Below are positions 61,259-64,000 of a DNA stretch of 64,000 nt, in pieces. Source of the stretch: Gemmatimonas phototrophica (lineage in GTDB: Bacteria > Gemmatimonadota > Gemmatimonadetes > Gemmatimonadales > Gemmatimonadaceae); contig CAMBNV010000003.1 of the NCBI GenBank assembly GCA_945869195.1, positions 62,001 through 126,000 on the forward strand. The letters run 5' to 3'. How positions within the stretch are numbered: the first letter of the stretch is position 1; every line of letters begins with the position of its first letter. Both the position numbers and the translations under genes were made by a program. The notes under the pieces were generated by a model. The model was not told the origin of the DNA. It saw only the letters and a program-made list of their open reading frames with translations, and did no database searches.

Positions 61259-63988
61259 ATGCCTTCACAAATTGATCGCCTCAACACCGCCCTCGTCGGT
61301 CGCTACCACATCGAACGCGAGCTCGGCGAAGGCGGGATGGCGACGGTCTATTTGTGCGAGGACATCAAGCACAAGCGGAATGTAGCGCTCAAGCTGCTCA
61401 AGCCCGAACTCGCCGCCGTGCTCGGCGCTGAGCGATTCGTGCAGGAGATCACGACCACCGCGGCGCTGCAGCATCCGCACATCCTGCCGCTCTTTGACTC
61501 AGGTGCCGCAGACGGGTTCCTGTTCTACGTCATGCCCTTCATCAAAGGCGAGACGCTCCGCGACAAGTTGAATCGCGAGACGCAGCTGGGCGTGGAAGAG
61601 GCGGTCCGCATTGCCCGGGAAGTGGCCGATGCGTTGGACTATGCGCACCGAAACGGTGTGGTACACCGCGACATCAAGCCCGAAAATATCTTGATGAATG
61701 ACGGTCGCCCGATGGTGGCGGACTTCGGGATTGCGCTCGCCGTGAGTGCCGCCGCGGGCGGGCGCATGACGGAGACGGGGCTCTCGCTGGGTACACCGCA
61801 CTACATGAGCCCCGAGCAGGCAACCGCGGAGAAGGAGATCACGGCGCGGAGCGATGTGTATTCCGTGGGCTCGGTGTTGTATGAGATGCTCACGGGAAAC
61901 CCGCCGTTTACGGGCGCGGTGGCGCAGCAGATCATCATGAAGATCATCACGGTGCCCGCCGAGTCGGTGACGGTGCACCGGAAGAGCGTGCCGCTCCATG
62001 TCGCCGACGCGTTGGCGAAGTCCCTCGAGAAACTGCCAGCCGATCGCTTTGAGAGTGCGAAGGCGTTTGCCGAGGCGTTAGGGAATCCGTTGTACCGCAG
62101 CGGGGCGGTGCAGGCCTCAGCGATGCACATCGGTGGTGGTGGCGGGAGAGTCAACATCCTTGGCCTCATCTCCTCCGCGCTCGCGGCGGTGCTGCTGGGC
62201 ACCACCCTCTGGGGCTGGCTGAAGCCAGCCGCGGTACCAGTCGTCAGCCGCAATAGCATCAACCTGTGGCAGAACCAGCAGATCCCGGTTGATCGCGTCG
62301 CACGCGGACTGGCGATCTCGCCGGACGGCGGGACGGTGGTCTTCATGGATGGCGATGGAACTGGTGCACAGCTGTACGTCAAGGAGCGCGACCGGCTCGA
62401 GGTCGCCGCGCTGGCTGGCACCGCCGGCGTGATTGGCGCTCCCACCTTCTCGCCAGACGGCGCATGGATCGCATTCGTCACGCGTGACGGCAAGGTGCAG
62501 AAAGTGCCCCGACTCGGCGGCTCGGCGATCGCCATCGCCGACTCCGCCGCTACCGGCTTTTCTGCCCTCGCATGGCTAGAGGACGGCACGATTCTGTTTG
62601 AGGATGTGCATGCTGACGTCAAGGCCGTGGGGCAGGATGGTGGCATCGCGCGCCATGTGTTGACCAATACGCCGGGCGATTCTGCAAGTCGGAACACGCG
62701 GTCTCTGGCGAGCGTGCAGGGCGCGAAGGCGGCGCTCGTCGTGGCGTGCGTTCCCGGTTGCGCCACCTCGGAGCTTCGTGTCCTTGACCTCCGGTCGGAT
62801 CAACCCAAGGTCACGGTGCTGACCACACAAGCCCTGAACGCATGGTCGCTGCCGGGTGGGATCGTCGCGTTTGTGCGGCAAGACGGTGGCGTCTTCGCGG
62901 CACCCTTCGATATCAAGACGCTCACGTTCACGCAGCCTCCGACGCCGATGATGAGCGGGGTGCGGACCGGTCTCAGCGCGGCGGATATGGTGGTGTCGGC
63001 CAATGGCACCGCCATCTACGTCTCCGGCACCAGCAGCGGGTCCGGCCTAATGGTGGAACCGGTCTGGGTGACGCGGGCGGGGGCGGTGACGCCGATGGAT
63101 TTGGCGTGGACGATGAACATCTCGCAAAGCCTGAATGGAAACCCGATGGCCCTCTCGCCTGACGGACAGCGCCTCGCCCTGACCGTCGCCCGGACAAACT
63201 CGGGCGAGAATGACATCTGGATCAAGCAACTCGACCGCACGTCAGGCACGCTCACCAAGCTCACGTTCGAGGGGAATAACATCAACCCGGTCTGGACACC
63301 GAATGGACAGCGGGTGCTATACGCCGGTGGAGGGCTCCCCCTCCCCCTCCGCAGCCGGCGAGCCGATGGGACCGGTGCCGTGGACACGCTGTTCATGAGC
63401 CAGCGTGGTGTTTATTCAGTGGTGCTGACACCAGACAGCAACACGTTCCTCCTGCGCCTTACTACCGCTCCTACCGCGGACATTGGCCTATGGCACCGCG
63501 GCGATACCGCGACCGTCCCATTGGTTGCGTCACCGGTTTTTGGCGAGAACTCGCCCGCGCTTTCCCCCGATGGGCGGTGGTTGGCGTATACCTCGAACGA
63601 ATCAGGGCGTAACGAGGTGTACGTACGCCCCTACCCCAACGTGGACGCTGGTCGGTGGCAAGTCTCTCAGGCCGGCGGCAGCTCACCCCACTGGTCACAT
63701 ACTGGCCGAGAACTGTTCTACGAGAATGGGGCGAAGGCGCTCGTGGCCGTGGCCGTGGTGCCGGGGGTGACATTCACCTTGGGTGCCCAAGTCACGCTGT
63801 TCACGACGAGCGGGTTTGCTGGCGCTCCACCAAACTTTCTCTATTACGATGTCGCACCGGGTGACCAACGGTTTGTGCTCTTCCGGACGGCGACCGAGAA
63901 CGGCGACGTCAAAGTGGACCCCCTCGTGCAGGTGGTGAACTGGGGGGTGGAGGTGCGCGCCAAGCTCAAGGGGAAAAGGCCGCAGTAG
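61259..63988 (+). CDS. Serine/threonine protein kinase (PknB type) with periplasmic PD40 propeller
   Basis: 909 aa. Kinase domain at about residues 12-280: GEGGMATVYLCED (Gly loop), VALKLLKPE (Lys), HRDIKPENIL (catalytic loop), ADFGIA (DFG) and GTPHYMSPEQ. One transmembrane helix at about 298-322 places the C-terminal part outside the cytoplasm. That part has repeated SPDG and SPDGRWLAYTS units typical of TolB/WD40-like PD40 propellers. It would sense a ligand and phosphorylate cytosolic targets. Several such kinases per genome are known in Gemmatimonadota and Acidobacteriota. Confidence 0.93.
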   Translation: MPSQIDRLNTALVGRYHIERELGEGGMATVYLCEDIKHKRNVALKLLKPELAAVLGAERFVQEITTTAALQHPHILPLFDSGAADGFLFYVMPFIKGETLRDKLNRETQLGVEEAVRIAREVADALDYAHRNGVVHRDIKPENILMNDGRPMVADFGIALAVSAAAGGRMTETGLSLGTPHYMSPEQATAEKEITARSDVYSVGSVLYEMLTGNPPFTGAVAQQIIMKIITVPAESVTVHRKSVPLHVADALAKSLEKLPADRFESAKAFAEALGNPLYRSGAVQASAMHIGGGGGRVNILGLISSALAAVLLGTTLWGWLKPAAVPVVSRNSINLWQNQQIPVDRVARGLAISPDGGTVVFMDGDGTGAQLYVKERDRLEVAALAGTAGVIGAPTFSPDGAWIAFVTRDGKVQKVPRLGGSAIAIADSAATGFSALAWLEDGTILFEDVHADVKAVGQDGGIARHVLTNTPGDSASRNTRSLASVQGAKAALVVACVPGCATSELRVLDLRSDQPKVTVLTTQALNAWSLPGGIVAFVRQDGGVFAAPFDIKTLTFTQPPTPMMSGVRTGLSAADMVVSANGTAIYVSGTSSGSGLMVEPVWVTRAGAVTPMDLAWTMNISQSLNGNPMALSPDGQRLALTVARTNSGENDIWIKQLDRTSGTLTKLTFEGNNINPVWTPNGQRVLYAGGGLPLPLRSRRADGTGAVDTLFMSQRGVYSVVLTPDSNTFLLRLTTAPTADIGLWHRGDTATVPLVASPVFGENSPALSPDGRWLAYTSNESGRNEVYVRPYPNVDAGRWQVSQAGGSSPHWSHTGRELFYENGAKALVAVAVVPGVTFTLGAQVTLFTTSGFAGAPPNFLYYDVAPGDQRFVLFRTATENGDVKVDPLVQVVNWGVEVRAKLKGKRPQ

Positions 63989-64000
63989 GCACGAGGTCGC

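Overview
The window is GC-rich, densely coded chromosomal DNA from a Gram-negative (diderm) bacterium: it carries MsbA and a lipid A acyltransferase, an Oar/TonB-dependent-type barrel, an Omp85-type barrel, Lgt and several Tat or lipoprotein signals. The mix of an Oar-like receptor, a PknB-type kinase fused to a PD40 propeller, an orphan formate dehydrogenase alpha subunit and many GTG starts looks most like Gemmatimonadota. That placement is an inference from gene content only. No rRNA is present; there is one tRNA (Arg-CCG).

Layout. (1) 16-10684, minus: thirteen housekeeping genes head to tail, yebC-ruvC-ruvA-ruvB-queA-yajC-def-fmt-rsmB-rpe-resA-tsaD-lgt, with several 1-4 bp overlaps. (2) 10812-14663, minus: a helical hypothetical protein, a stand-alone DnaB-C-like ATPase, a TPR/CsgG-like exported protein and a small outer-membrane barrel. 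(3) 14789-20454, plus: msbA, lpxL-type acyltransferase, class V aminotransferase, prfC. (4) 20623-25913, plus: a 1247-aa Oar-like receptor with an unusual C-terminal helical extension, and a secreted protein with a Gly/Gln repeat. (5) 26010-28654, plus: a Fur-box-controlled feoA-feoB operon ending in a 46-aa FeoB-associated protein. (6) tyrS (minus), then pbp1A, an amidohydrolase and an HNH endonuclease (plus). (7) 34257-39671, minus: NtrY-like kinase, small coiled-coil membrane protein, NtrC/NtrX-like regulator, a beta-helix/Omp85 fusion and a DUF4390 protein. (8) a NYN-LOTUS-LOTUS protein with a histone-H1-like tail (plus). (9) 41796-48224, minus: formate dehydrogenase alpha, tdh, kbl, rhodanese. 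(10) 48418-51848, plus: Tat-exported TldD, TldE and the decayed end of a second TldE. (11) 51952-52379: a 19-residue Lys/Ala peptide gene and, on the other strand, a 53-aa gene with a sigma-54-like promoter, each followed by a strong hairpin. (12) 52572-58039: methyltransferases, aroH, mltG, ruvX, rho, tRNA-Arg. (13) 58668-61031, plus: a membrane redox island (b561-like diheme protein, Tat-lipoprotein Rieske, 4-TM protein, Tat Rieske) with an IS91 transposase scrap inside it. (14) a PknB-PD40 kinase.

The most promising less-described material is the redox island, the Lys/Ala micro-gene with the related H1-like tail of the NYN-LOTUS protein, the sigma-54-type 53-aa gene, and the exported TldD beside an unsignalled TldE. 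All functional claims are family-level readings of sequence; no database search was run.
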